Origin: JAOPZW01 sp963851295
Lineage (GTDB): Bacteria > Actinomycetota > Thermoleophilia > Solirubrobacterales > Solirubrobacteraceae
Direction of reading: 5' to 3'
DNA: 64,000 bases
NCBI GenBank assembly: GCA_963851295.1
Contig: CAWKOS010000010.1
Span: forward strand, 1-64,000
Part shown: piece after piece, positions 31,545 through 39,942 of the stretch
How the letters are laid out: each line of letters begins with the position of its first letter
How positions within the stretch are numbered: the first letter of the stretch is position 1
Program-made: the position numbers and the translations under genes
The notes under the pieces: generated by a model
The model's input: the letters and a program-made list of their open reading frames with translations, nothing else
Databases searched by the model: none
What the model was told of the DNA's origin: nothing

Positions 31545-32696
31545 GTGCCCCGCCGGCTGCTCATCCTCGGCTCGACCGGCTCGATCGGAACGCAGGCGCT
31601 CGACATCGTCGAGGGCTCCGGCGACCTCGAGCTCGTCGGCCTGAGCGCGGAGCGCTCGTGGGAGGCGCTCGTGGAGCAGGCGCGCGAGCACGGCGTGGCG
31701 CGGATCGCCCTGGCCGACGCGGACGCCGGAGCGCGCGCGGCGGAGGCGTGGACCGACGGCGAGGTGCTCACCGGCGCCGAGGGGCTCGTGCGGCTCGTGC
31801 TCGAGTCGGGCGCCGACGTCGTGCTCAACGCGCTCGTCGGCTCGGCGGGCCTGGGCCCGACGGTGGCGACGCTGGGGGAGGGGATCGACCTCGCCCTGGC
31901 CAACAAGGAGTCGCTCGTCGTGGGCGGCGAGCTCGTCATCCAGCTCGCCGAGGCCACGGGCGCGCAGATCATCCCCGTCGACTCCGAGCACTCGGCCCTG
32001 CACCAGCTCATCGCCGGCGAGCGCGCGGGCACGATCGACAAGCTCGTGCTCACCGCCAGCGGCGGCCCCTTCCGCGGGCGCACGCGGGCCCAGCTCGACG
32101 CCGTCAGCGTCGAGGACGCCCTGCGCCACCCGACGTGGGACATGGGCGGCAAGATCACGATCGACTCGGCGACGCTGATGAACAAGGGCCTCGAGCTCAT
32201 CGAGGCCCATCACCTCTTCGGCACGCCCTACGACCGCATCGACGTCGTCGTGCACCCGCAGTCGATCGTGCACTCCTACGTGCTGCTCTGCGACGGCGCG
32301 GCGCTGGCGCACCTCGGCCACCCCGACATGCGCGTGCCGATCTCCTACGCCCTGCACTACCCCGACCGCGTCGACGTCCCGGTCCGGGCGCTCGACCTGG
32401 CCGAGGTGGGGGCGCTGACCTTCGAGCCGGTCGACACCGAGGCCTTCCCGTGCCTGCGCCTGGCGCGCGAGGCCGCCCTGGCGGGCGGCACGGCGCCGTG
32501 CGTGCTCAACGCGGCCAACGAGGTCGCCGTCCACGCCTTCCTCGCCGGCCGGCTGGACTTCCTCGGCATCCCCGCGGTCATCGAGGAGGCGCTCGCGCGC
32601 CTGCCCGCCGGCCCCGTACGCGCCTTCGAGTCGCTCTACGAGGCCGACCGCGAGGCGCGCGCGCTCGCCGCCGAGCTGGTCGCGGTCCGCGCATGA
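31545..32696 (+). CDS. dxr: 1-deoxy-D-xylulose 5-phosphate reductoisomerase
   Basis: DXR converts DXP to MEP, the first committed step of the MEP isoprenoid route. The 383-residue protein is full length: the NADPH fold LLILGSTGSIGTQALDIV, LANKESLVVGGELV, the metal and substrate loops PVDSEHSALHQ, LTASGGPFR and LMNKGLELIEAHHLF, and the C-terminal four-helix bundle. The ATGA junction with rseP suggests coupling. ispG, another MEP gene, lies 7 kb further on. Confidence 0.96.
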   Translation: MPRRLLILGSTGSIGTQALDIVEGSGDLELVGLSAERSWEALVEQAREHGVARIALADADAGARAAEAWTDGEVLTGAEGLVRLVLESGADVVLNALVGSAGLGPTVATLGEGIDLALANKESLVVGGELVIQLAEATGAQIIPVDSEHSALHQLIAGERAGTIDKLVLTASGGPFRGRTRAQLDAVSVEDALRHPTWDMGGKITIDSATLMNKGLELIEAHHLFGTPYDRIDVVVHPQSIVHSYVLLCDGAALAHLGHPDMRVPISYALHYPDRVDVPVRALDLAEVGALTFEPVDTEAFPCLRLAREAALAGGTAPCVLNAANEVAVHAFLAGRLDFLGIPAVIEEALARLPAGPVRAFESLYEADREARALAAELVAVRA

Positions 32697-33799
32697 GCTG
32701 GGTCCTCGCCTTCGTCGGCTTCGCGGCGCTGATCATCCTCCACGAGTTCGGGCACTTCGCGGCGGCCAAGGCGACGGGGATGCGCGTCGAGCGCTTCTCG
32801 CTCTTCTTCCCGCCGCTGCTGGCGCGCGTGCGCCGCGGCGAGACCGAGTACGCGATCGGGGCGATCCCGCTCGGCGGCTACGTGAAGATCAGCGGGATGA
32901 GCCCCCACGAGGACCTCCCACCGGAGGTCGCGTCGCGGGCGTACCTCAACCAGCCGCCCTGGAAGCGCATCGTCGTCATCGCGGCCGGCCCGGCGATGAA
33001 CTTCCTCATCGCCTTCGTGCTCGTCTGGGGGATCCTCAGCTTCAGCGGCATCCAGACCAACGACCTCGTCGTCGACACGATCCAGCCCACGAGCGCGGCC
33101 GCCACGACCCTGCGCCAGGGCGACAAGGTCCTCTCGATCGACGGCGTCCCCGGCTACCAGGCGGGCCTCAGCGACCAGCAGATCCAGGATCGCCAGCTGC
33201 GCCTGCGCCGCGTGGTCAGTCGCCACACGTGCGCCGGGAAGCCGACGCAGGGCTGCAAGGCGACGACGCCCGCCAAGGTGGTCGTCGATCGCGACGGCAA
33301 GCGGGCGACCCTACTCGTCACACCCCAATGGGACACGGCGAACAAGCGCATGCTGCTGGGCATCACCTACGGCGCCACGCAGGACGTGGGGGCGGGGGAG
33401 GCCGTCCCGATGACGGCCTCGAAGCTCTGGTACATCACGCGGCTGACGACCTCGTCGATCGTGCGCATCTTCTACAGCTCGAAGGCGCGCAAGGACGTCT
33501 CGGGCGTCGTCGGCTCCTACGACGCCACCCGCAAGTCCTTCGAGTTCGACACCGTCCAGGCGCTCACGGTCCTCGCGATCATCTCGCTCTCCCTCGCGGT
33601 GGTGAACCTCTTCCCCTTCCTGCCGCTCGACGGCGGCCATATCTTCTGGGCGGTGGCAGAGAAGATCCGCGGGCGCCCGATCCCCTACCGCGTCATCGAG
33701 CGGGCGTCGGTCGTCGGCTTCATGCTCGTCGCCTTCCTGTTCGTCGTCGGGTTGACGAACGACATCGGCCACTTGCGCGAGGGCGTCAACGGCCCCTGA
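32693..33799 (+). CDS. rseP: Site-2 protease, RseP family
   Basis: RseP-type proteases cut transmembrane regulators inside the membrane and release sigma factors. The 368-residue protein has the zinc motif HEFGH at residues 17-21 in the first helix and the third ligand in FLPLDGGHIFW near residue 313. One PDZ-like domain (about residues 120-200, GDKVLSIDGVPGY) has an unusual insertion with two Cys residues (HTCAGKPTQGCKA) that could form a disulfide outside. It overlaps dxr by 4 nt. Confidence 0.93.
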   Translation: MSWVLAFVGFAALIILHEFGHFAAAKATGMRVERFSLFFPPLLARVRRGETEYAIGAIPLGGYVKISGMSPHEDLPPEVASRAYLNQPPWKRIVVIAAGPAMNFLIAFVLVWGILSFSGIQTNDLVVDTIQPTSAAATTLRQGDKVLSIDGVPGYQAGLSDQQIQDRQLRLRRVVSRHTCAGKPTQGCKATTPAKVVVDRDGKRATLLVTPQWDTANKRMLLGITYGATQDVGAGEAVPMTASKLWYITRLTTSSIVRIFYSSKARKDVSGVVGSYDATRKSFEFDTVQALTVLAIISLSLAVVNLFPFLPLDGGHIFWAVAEKIRGRPIPYRVIERASVVGFMLVAFLFVVGLTNDIGHLREGVNGP

Positions 33800-33800
33800 G

Positions 33801-34856
33801 CTGACCCGGCGCCAGATGCTGGCGCGCGGCGCGGCCGCCGCCGTCGGGCTGGCGGGCGCCTCCCTGCTCAGCGGCGCGCCGTCGAAGCCGCCGCCCGCCG
33901 TCGCCTCGGTGCCGCGTCGCTGCATCGCTCTCGGGCCGGCGGGCTGCATCGCGCCGGGCTGCCCGCAGGACCTGCGTGCCGCCGACAACCGCGCGCTGCT
34001 GGCGCAGAGCGCGACGCGCTGGGTGCGCCTCTGGGCCGACTGGCCGACGCTCATGCCGGCGCCGGGCACCTTCGCCGCCGACCGCGTGGCGGCGCTCGAC
34101 GACCAGCTCGCGATCGCGCGCGCCGACGGCCTGCGGACGATCCTCACCCTCTATCGGACGCCGGCCTGGGTCGGGCGGGGCGTCGCTGCCCGACCGCCGT
34201 GGCAGCGCTTCGCGCAGTGGACGATCGCGCGCTACGGCGACCGCGTCGACGTCCTCGAGCTCTGCAACGAGCCCAACCTGCAGGGCGTGGCGCCCGAGAC
34301 GGTCGCGGCGATGTTCTCCAGCGCCCAGCGGATCGCCGCGGACCTGGACAGCCCGATCGTGCTCGCCGGGCCGGGGACGTCCGACGTCCGCGGCTACGCG
34401 GGCTTCACCGAGCGCCTGCTCGACGCGCTCGACGCGCGCGGCTTCGTGGCCGGCCCGCGCTTCGCGTGGACGCACCACAACTACGCCGACGTCGCCTACG
34501 GGACGCTCCGCGCCGCCGACGTCCGCCGGCGCCTGGTCGGGCGCTGGGCGGGCTGGCCCGCCGCCGACGAGGGCGACCCGCGGATCATGATCACCGAGGG
34601 CGGCGTCACCCTGACCACGATCGCCCGCCGCCTGGGCGTGGGCGACCCGGCCGCCCAGCGCGCCCGGCAGGCCGAGCTCATCCGCGCCGCCTACCAGCGC
34701 CTGGCGTGGACCGAGGGGCCCGGGGTCGCGCTCGTGACGCAGTACCTCTTCCACACCGACCCGCGCTACGACAGCGGGCTGTGCGACACGGCCGAGACGG
34801 GCGGGGCCCGCCGGCCCGCGTTCGAGGCCTGGCGGGCGCTGCCCTCGGCGGCATAG
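33801..34856 (+). CDS. Tat-exported glycoside-hydrolase-like protein (clan A)
   Basis: The domain of about 300 residues looks like a TIM-barrel glycosidase: TRWVRLWADWPTLMP, then VLELCNEPNLQG with the Asn-Glu pair of the acid/base (near residue 155), FAWTHHNY, and IMITEGGVTLTT with the likely nucleophile Glu. The first ATG (33816) would give a signal sequence lacking its charged part. Starting at CTG 33801 restores TRRQMLARGAAAAVGLAGA, a twin-arginine signal. The substrate is unknown. The start is right behind rseP. Confidence 0.78.
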   Translation: MTRRQMLARGAAAAVGLAGASLLSGAPSKPPPAVASVPRRCIALGPAGCIAPGCPQDLRAADNRALLAQSATRWVRLWADWPTLMPAPGTFAADRVAALDDQLAIARADGLRTILTLYRTPAWVGRGVAARPPWQRFAQWTIARYGDRVDVLELCNEPNLQGVAPETVAAMFSSAQRIAADLDSPIVLAGPGTSDVRGYAGFTERLLDALDARGFVAGPRFAWTHHNYADVAYGTLRAADVRRRLVGRWAGWPAADEGDPRIMITEGGVTLTTIARRLGVGDPAAQRARQAELIRAAYQRLAWTEGPGVALVTQYLFHTDPRYDSGLCDTAETGGARRPAFEAWRALPSAA

Positions 34857-34862
34857 CCCGTG

Positions 34863-34868
34863 TAGGTT
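34863..34868 (+). promoter_or_regulatory. -10 hexamer of acyl-CoA ligase gene (leaderless)
   Basis: TAGGTT ends 6 nt before ATG 34875; no Shine-Dalgarno is present. Confidence 0.42.
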
Positions 34869-34874
34869 GCCCAC

Positions 34875-36674
34875 ATGGAGCAGAGCACGACGCCGCGCGA
34901 CGCCGTGAGCGCGGCCACCATCGCCGAGGCCTTCCACACGACGGTCGCCAACCGGGCCGACGAGGTCGCCATCCGCACCAAGGGCGACGAGGTCTCCTGG
35001 ACCTGGGGCGAGCTGCGCGAGCGCGTCGACGCCCTCGCGGCCGGCCTGTCCGCGCTCGGCGTGGGGCGCGGGGAGACGGTCGCCCTCCTGCTGGGCAACC
35101 GCCCCGAGTTCCACCTGTGCGACCTCGCCGTGATGACCACGGGCGCGACGCCGTTCTCGATCTACATGCAGTACACGCCCGAGCAGATCCGCTTCGTGGT
35201 CTCCGACGCGGGCGCGCGCACGATCATCACCGAGCAGGCCTATCTGGCCGGCGTGCTCGAGGCGCGCACGGAGCTGCCCGACGTCGCCCATGTGATCGTC
35301 ATCGACGGCGACGCGCCCGAGGGCGTGCTCAGCCTCGACGAGGTCGTCGCCGATCCCGACCCTGACTTCGACGCCGAGGCCTCGGTCGCCGCGCTCGGCC
35401 CGCAAGACCTGCTGACCATCATCTACACCTCGGGCACGACCGGGCCGCCCAAGGGCGTGCAGCTCTCGCACCGCAACCTGCTCGCCGCCGTCGAGCAGGC
35501 CGAGGCGCTCATCGACCTCCCGCGCGACGGGCGCGTGATCTCCTGGCTGCCCGCCGCCCACGTCGCCGAGCGCAACGCCCACCACTACCTACCGATCGTC
35601 TACGGCCTGCAGGTCACCTGCTGCTCGAACCCGCGCGAGATCCTCGGCTACCTGCCCGAGGTCCGCCCGTCGTGGTTCTTCGCCGTGCCGCGCATCTGGG
35701 AGAAGCTGAAGGCGGGCCTCGAGGCGATGGTCGCCGGCCAGCCCGACGACCAGCGCGGCTATACGCAGGCCGCGATCGCCGACGCGCTCGAGAAGGTCCG
35801 CCTGGAGCAGAGCGGCCAGGAGGTCCCCGCCGACCTCGCCGAGCGCGTCGCCCAGGCCGACGCGGAGATCTTCTCCGGCCTGCGGGCGATGCTCGGCCTC
35901 GACCAGGTCAAGGCGATCCACGTCGGCGCCGCCCCGACGCCGGTCGAGGTGCTCGAGTTCTTCCATGCCATCGGCCTGCCGCTCGCCGAGCTGTGGGGGA
36001 TGAGCGAGACGTGCGGCGCGGGCGCCGCCAACCCGCCCGAGCGGATCAAGATCGGCACCGTCGGGCCGCCGGCGCCGGGCGTCGAGATGAAGCTCGCCGA
36101 GGACGGCGAGCTGCTCGTCCGCGGCGACGTCGTGATGCTCGGCTACCGCAACCAGCCGGACAAGACGGCCGAGGTGATGACCGAGGACGGGTTCCTGCGC
36201 ACGGGCGACATCGGCCAGTTCGACGAGGACGGCTACCTGAAGATCGTCGACCGCAAGAAGGAGATCATCATCAACGCGGCCGGCAAGAACATGTCGCCGG
36301 CCAACGTCGAGTCCGCCCTGAAGGCATCGAGCCCGCTCATCGGGCAGGCGACCTGCATCGGGGACGGGCGCTCTTACAACACGGCGCTGATCGTCCTGGA
36401 CTCCGACTTCGCGCCCGCCTGGGCGGGCCAGCACGGCATCGAGGACGCCTCGCTGGAGTCGCTCGCGCGCAACGAGCAGATGCGCGCCGCCGTCCAGGAG
36501 GGCGTCGACGCCGCCAACGCCAAGCTCGCGCGCGTCGAGCAGATCAAGAAGTTCACGATCGTCGAGGGCGACTGGCTGCCCGGCGGCGACGAGCTCACCC
36601 CGACGATGAAGCTCAAGCGCAAGCCGATCGACGCCAAGTACGCCGACGTGATCGAGGCGATGTACGCGGGCTGA
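34875..36674 (+). CDS. Long-chain acyl-CoA ligase (AMP-forming), FadD15-like
   Basis: The 599-residue protein activates a carboxylic acid with ATP and CoA. The phosphate loop IIYTSGTTGPPKGVQLSH is near residue 185, the adenine motif LWGMSETCGAG near 375, FLRTGDIGQFDEDGYLKIVDRKKE near 448, and the catalytic Lys lies in TPTMKLKRKPI near the C-terminus. The extra segment around residues 250-330 (EKLKAGLEAM) is typical of the long-chain FadD15/ACSL branch. Neighbours do not fix the substrate. It might supply acyl-CoA for the wax ester synthase at 57248. Confidence 0.92.
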   Translation: MEQSTTPRDAVSAATIAEAFHTTVANRADEVAIRTKGDEVSWTWGELRERVDALAAGLSALGVGRGETVALLLGNRPEFHLCDLAVMTTGATPFSIYMQYTPEQIRFVVSDAGARTIITEQAYLAGVLEARTELPDVAHVIVIDGDAPEGVLSLDEVVADPDPDFDAEASVAALGPQDLLTIIYTSGTTGPPKGVQLSHRNLLAAVEQAEALIDLPRDGRVISWLPAAHVAERNAHHYLPIVYGLQVTCCSNPREILGYLPEVRPSWFFAVPRIWEKLKAGLEAMVAGQPDDQRGYTQAAIADALEKVRLEQSGQEVPADLAERVAQADAEIFSGLRAMLGLDQVKAIHVGAAPTPVEVLEFFHAIGLPLAELWGMSETCGAGAANPPERIKIGTVGPPAPGVEMKLAEDGELLVRGDVVMLGYRNQPDKTAEVMTEDGFLRTGDIGQFDEDGYLKIVDRKKEIIINAAGKNMSPANVESALKASSPLIGQATCIGDGRSYNTALIVLDSDFAPAWAGQHGIEDASLESLARNEQMRAAVQEGVDAANAKLARVEQIKKFTIVEGDWLPGGDELTPTMKLKRKPIDAKYADVIEAMYAG

Positions 36675-36695
36675 GCGGGGGCCGGGGGCCCGCGC

Positions 36696-37670
36696 TCAGG
36701 AGCGCGACGCCTGGGCGAAGGGCTCCAGGCCCTCCATCGCCCGCGCGATGGCCCAGTTGTGGTTCCAGCGGAAGACCGGGCGCAGGACGGGCGTGAGCGC
36801 CCTCAGCAGCTTGCGATCGGCGTGCACCTGCCAGTCGAAGCGCACGTGGGTGCCGCTCGCCGTCGGCGTCAGCGTCCACGTTCCGCGGCCCCGCAGGTCG
36901 CCGTCGACGTCCGCGGTCACGGTGCGCGGCGGGTCGATCGCGGTCACGCGCGAGCGCGTGTGCAGGTGGTAGGGGAGGCGGCCCTTGAAGTGCTGGCGCG
37001 ACTCCTTGCCCAGCTCGGCGGGGCCGTCGGCGTCGACGTCGAGGTAGACGGGGCGCCACCACTGCGGGTACGTGCGCGCGTCGGCGATCGCGTCGAAGAC
37101 GGCCTCGGGCGGCGCCGCGACGTCCCACTCGTCGACGAAGACGTACGGGCGCGAGAGGTCCGCGGCGCCCAGCAGCGCCTTCGAGAGCGCCTTCTGCACG
37201 GGCAGCGGCGGGCGTGCCGCGTGGCCGAAGTCGGCGAAGTCGGCCACGAGCCGGGCGCCGGCCATCGGCTTGGGCAGCCCGAAGCGGTTGAACTCGCCGT
37301 CGGCGCACATCTCGGCGACGCGCTCGAGGAAGGCGACGGTCCGCCCGGCGGGCCGCGCGCGGACGCGGACGTGGCCGTCGGCGCCCTTCTCGCCCGGCAT
37401 CTGGCGGTGCGCGACGTCGGCCGGCACCTCCATCGTCTCACCGGGCCCGAGCAGGTGCTCGCGGCCGCGCTCGTGGATCTTCAGCCGGCCCGCGATGACC
37501 TCGTAGCCCTCGACCTGGCCCACGTGGACGTGGGGCTGGATGAGCAGCCCGCGCGGGCAGCCGAGCACGTCGAACTCGACGTACGCGCCGCCCGTGTCCT
37601 CGGCGGTGGCCAGCAGCTCCACCCGGCAGCCCAGCGGCTCCATGTCCAGCACGTCACCTGACTTCGCCAT
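36696..37670 (-). CDS. Cupin-SRPBCC fusion protein
   Basis: The 324-residue protein joins two folds. Residues 1-125 form a cupin (HVHVGQVEGYEVIAGRLKIHE with three candidate metal His/Glu, then GETMEVPADVAHRQ). Residues about 170-324 form an SRPBCC/START-like cavity domain (VFVDEWDVAAPPEAVFDAIAD, PQWWRPVYLDVDADG, TRSRVTAIDPPRTVTA). Cupins bind metals or sugars and START-like domains bind hydrophobic ligands. The fusion suggests a sensor or enzyme for a lipid-like molecule, which is inference. ATG 37670 begins the cupin. Confidence 0.8.
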   Translation of the reverse strand: MAKSGDVLDMEPLGCRVELLATAEDTGGAYVEFDVLGCPRGLLIQPHVHVGQVEGYEVIAGRLKIHERGREHLLGPGETMEVPADVAHRQMPGEKGADGHVRVRARPAGRTVAFLERVAEMCADGEFNRFGLPKPMAGARLVADFADFGHAARPPLPVQKALSKALLGAADLSRPYVFVDEWDVAAPPEAVFDAIADARTYPQWWRPVYLDVDADGPAELGKESRQHFKGRLPYHLHTRSRVTAIDPPRTVTADVDGDLRGRGTWTLTPTASGTHVRFDWQVHADRKLLRALTPVLRPVFRWNHNWAIARAMEGLEPFAQASRS

Positions 37671-37739
37671 CTCTCTCGCCCCTCGTGATCTCGCCCTTTG
37701 ACGCGATCCTATTTCGCCGCGGCCCCCCGATCGGATCAT

Positions 37740-39212
37740 TCACGGCCAGCCGGCCACCTCGGCCGGCGCCCGTGCCCGGCTCACAGGTTGTCCCTGGTAC
37801 ACGCCGCCGGAGGCGACGGCGACGGCCACCGAGCTCAGGAGCCGGCGCCGACGGTCAAGCCGACCAAGACGACGAAGGTGGTCGGCGACAAGGTCACCGA
37901 GACCGCCCCTGGGACGCAGACCACGACCGAGTCCGAGCAGCCCGTCGACGCGGGGCGGCCGACGGACCACCGAGAAGAACACGGCGACGCCGTACCACAC
38001 GAACGTCCGCGTGACCCGAGCGACGCCCAGGTTCATCACCCCGAGCCCCACGACGACGACGAACATCGCGGCGAGCCACCGCGACGACGCGAAGTGGATC
38101 ACGAGGACGGCCCCGGTGAGGGCCGCGGCGACGAGCAGGATCAGGAACGCGACGTACCCGACCTGCCTTCTCCTGTCAGGCATGACGCGCAGGCGGCGGA
38201 CGATCGTCGAGAACGGGTAGGTGACCGCCATCACGACCAGCGAACGGCGCGGCGCCTCCGCTGCCTGCAGACGCCCATCGAGGTCGATGGCCGTGGGCGG
38301 CTCGTCGCGGTCGCCGAGAGCCAGGACAGCGCCGCGCCGCTCCTGGAGATCCGACACCTCGGTGAACTCCGCCCACTGCTCGAGCGCCCGGTGCCAGTCC
38401 TGCTGCGCCGACCAGGCTTCCAGCGTCGCGGCCCGCACCGCCGCCTGCGCCGCGACGCGCTCGGGCGCCGGCTCGGGCGGTCGCGCCGCCGGCGGCGGCG
38501 GCTCGAACAGCCGGCGCCACCACGGCGCTGGCGCCGGCGCCGGCCCCGGCCCTCCGTGAGGCGGGGTAGGAGCGGGCTCCGCGACGAGCTGCTCGGCATG
38601 GCGCACGCGCTCCAGTGCGACCACGGCGGCCTCCCACCGCTCGCGCGCCGCGCGCAGCACGTCGTCGATGAGCGTTCGTTGCGAGCGCTCGCGGACGTGC
38701 ACGATCACCTGTGCGAGCGAGCCCGCCGCCAGGACCGCCACGACGACCAGCCACGCGATCAGCAGGAGGTACCCGATGGTCGTCGCACGGATGAAGTAGA
38801 CCGTGACGAGCATCTCCACCAGGGCGACGGCCACGAGCCCGCGGAGCGTCGCGACGGTGGCGTTGCCCTGCCGGTCCAGCAGGTAGACGACGAGAACCGC
38901 CAGCAGGGCCCCCGCCGTGTAGCCCACGAGCGCGGCGGCCCCGATGGTCACCAGCTCCTGCCTGGGAACGACCCGGACCGCTTGATCGGCCGGAAGACCT
39001 GCGGCGGAGAAGCGGATCCACTCGATCGCCGCGCCGACGAAGGCCACGAAGCCCAGGAACCCGACCGCGCTCCCGATGGCGGGCAGGGCCTGCACGGCGA
39101 GGTCGGCGAGCTTGGACAGCAGGCCGCCGCCGGCGCCAGGGGCCTCCGGAGCAGCCTCCTTCGGGGGCTCCGGGTCCTTCGGCGGGGCGTCAGACGCGAT
39201 GACTGTGGACAA
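37740..39212 (-). CDS. Multi-pass membrane protein, doubtful C-terminus
   Basis: The 490-residue frame has a Pro/Glu-rich N-terminus, four hydrophobic segments (residues about 43-66, 85-111, 124-142, 146-168), a cytoplasmic Ala/Glu/Trp-rich region (about 175-330), and further helices near 355-412. The TTG start (39212) has GGGAGG 5 nt upstream. No family is recognised. The last 74 residues, after FFSVV at 37965, are Arg/Gly/Leu-rich and lose the G/C third-position bias of the rest, so the reading frame probably breaks there. Confidence 0.65.
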   Translation of the reverse strand: MSTVIASDAPPKDPEPPKEAAPEAPGAGGGLLSKLADLAVQALPAIGSAVGFLGFVAFVGAAIEWIRFSAAGLPADQAVRVVPRQELVTIGAAALVGYTAGALLAVLVVYLLDRQGNATVATLRGLVAVALVEMLVTVYFIRATTIGYLLLIAWLVVVAVLAAGSLAQVIVHVRERSQRTLIDDVLRAARERWEAAVVALERVRHAEQLVAEPAPTPPHGGPGPAPAPAPWWRRLFEPPPPAARPPEPAPERVAAQAAVRAATLEAWSAQQDWHRALEQWAEFTEVSDLQERRGAVLALGDRDEPPTAIDLDGRLQAAEAPRRSLVVMAVTYPFSTIVRRLRVMPDRRRQVGYVAFLILLVAAALTGAVLVIHFASSRWLAAMFVVVVGLGVMNLGVARVTRTFVWYGVAVFFSVVRRPPRVDGLLGLGRGLRPRGGLGDLVADHLRRLGRLDRRRRLLSSVAVAVASGGVYQGQPVSRARAPAEVAGWP

Positions 39213-39274
39213 TGGGCCTCCCGAGCGGCGCGAGCAGCCTAGTCAGCACGGACGGCCGTGACAAACCCCCGATG

Positions 39275-39910
39275 TCAGCTCAGAGGCGGGTGCGCGATCG
39301 CCCGCAACGCGATCCAGCTCTTGACCAGGCCGCCCAGGCGCTCGGCCAGCACCGGCTCGCCGAAGAGCGCGACGAGCTCGCCGCGGCGCAGCAGGCGCAC
39401 GTCCTCCCAGGCGCCGGCGGCGCCGAGGCGCCAGTAGGGCCGGCGCAGGGTTGGCGGGAGCCAGTGGGCGAACGGGAGCAGCGCGTGGGGCTCGATCGGG
39501 AACGACCAGGCCGGGGTCTGGACGAACCAGCCGCGCCCGACCCGGCGGACCTCGGCCGCGAAGGCCGCGCGGCGCGCCGGCGCCACGTGCTCGACCACGC
39601 TCGAGCTGTAGGCGAGATCGAAGGCGCCGTCGTCGAAGGGCAGGCGCTCGGTGGCGTCGGCCTGCACGAAGGGGCCCGGGTAGTGCGGACGCGGCGCGAC
39701 GTCGACGCCGGTGATGTCGAGGCCGGGCTCCAGGGCGCGCAGCCCGAGGGCGCCGCAGCCGACGTCGAGCACGCGCATCCCCGGCTGCAGGCCCGTCAGG
39801 GCGAAGAAGCGCCCGTGGCGGCGCTCGCGCGCGCGGGCGGCCACGGGCGACGCGATCCTGGCGCGCAGGCGCCCGCGCGCGGTCCCGTAGACGTCCTGGG
39901 GGGCTGCCAT
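39275..39910 (-). CDS. Class I SAM-dependent methyltransferase
   Basis: The 211-residue protein has RVLDVGCGALGLRALEPG near residue 46, in which the usual G-x-G-x-G is shortened, DITGVDVAPRPH, then FDLAYSSSVVEHVAPARR (type 11 motif), and a C-terminal part like that of methyltransferases found with glycosyltransferases. ATG 39910 is preferred over GTG 39919 because TATCGT lies 7 nt before the ATG on the minus strand. It is divergent from ispG. Confidence 0.83.
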   Translation of the reverse strand: MAAPQDVYGTARGRLRARIASPVAARARERRHGRFFALTGLQPGMRVLDVGCGALGLRALEPGLDITGVDVAPRPHYPGPFVQADATERLPFDDGAFDLAYSSSVVEHVAPARRAAFAAEVRRVGRGWFVQTPAWSFPIEPHALLPFAHWLPPTLRRPYWRLGAAGAWEDVRLLRRGELVALFGEPVLAERLGGLVKSWIALRAIAHPPLS

Positions 39911-39917
39911 CGACCCC

Positions 39918-39936
39918 ACGATAAGCCTCGTACACT
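39918..39936. promoter_or_regulatory. Divergent -10 elements, methyltransferase and ispG
   Basis: Minus-strand TATCGT (39918-39923) is 7 nt before ATG 39910, and plus-strand TACACT (39931-39936) is 6 nt before the ispG ATG at 39943. Both predict leaderless transcripts from a 32-bp intergenic gap. Confidence 0.45.
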
Positions 39937-39942
39937 CACCGC

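Noticed and set aside
37698..39242. A 514-codon plus-strand frame opposite the membrane protein
   Set aside because: Asp/His/Arg-rich and typical of antisense; only a short Thr/Lys-rich piece near 37850-37960 looked coding-like and is reported as a finding.
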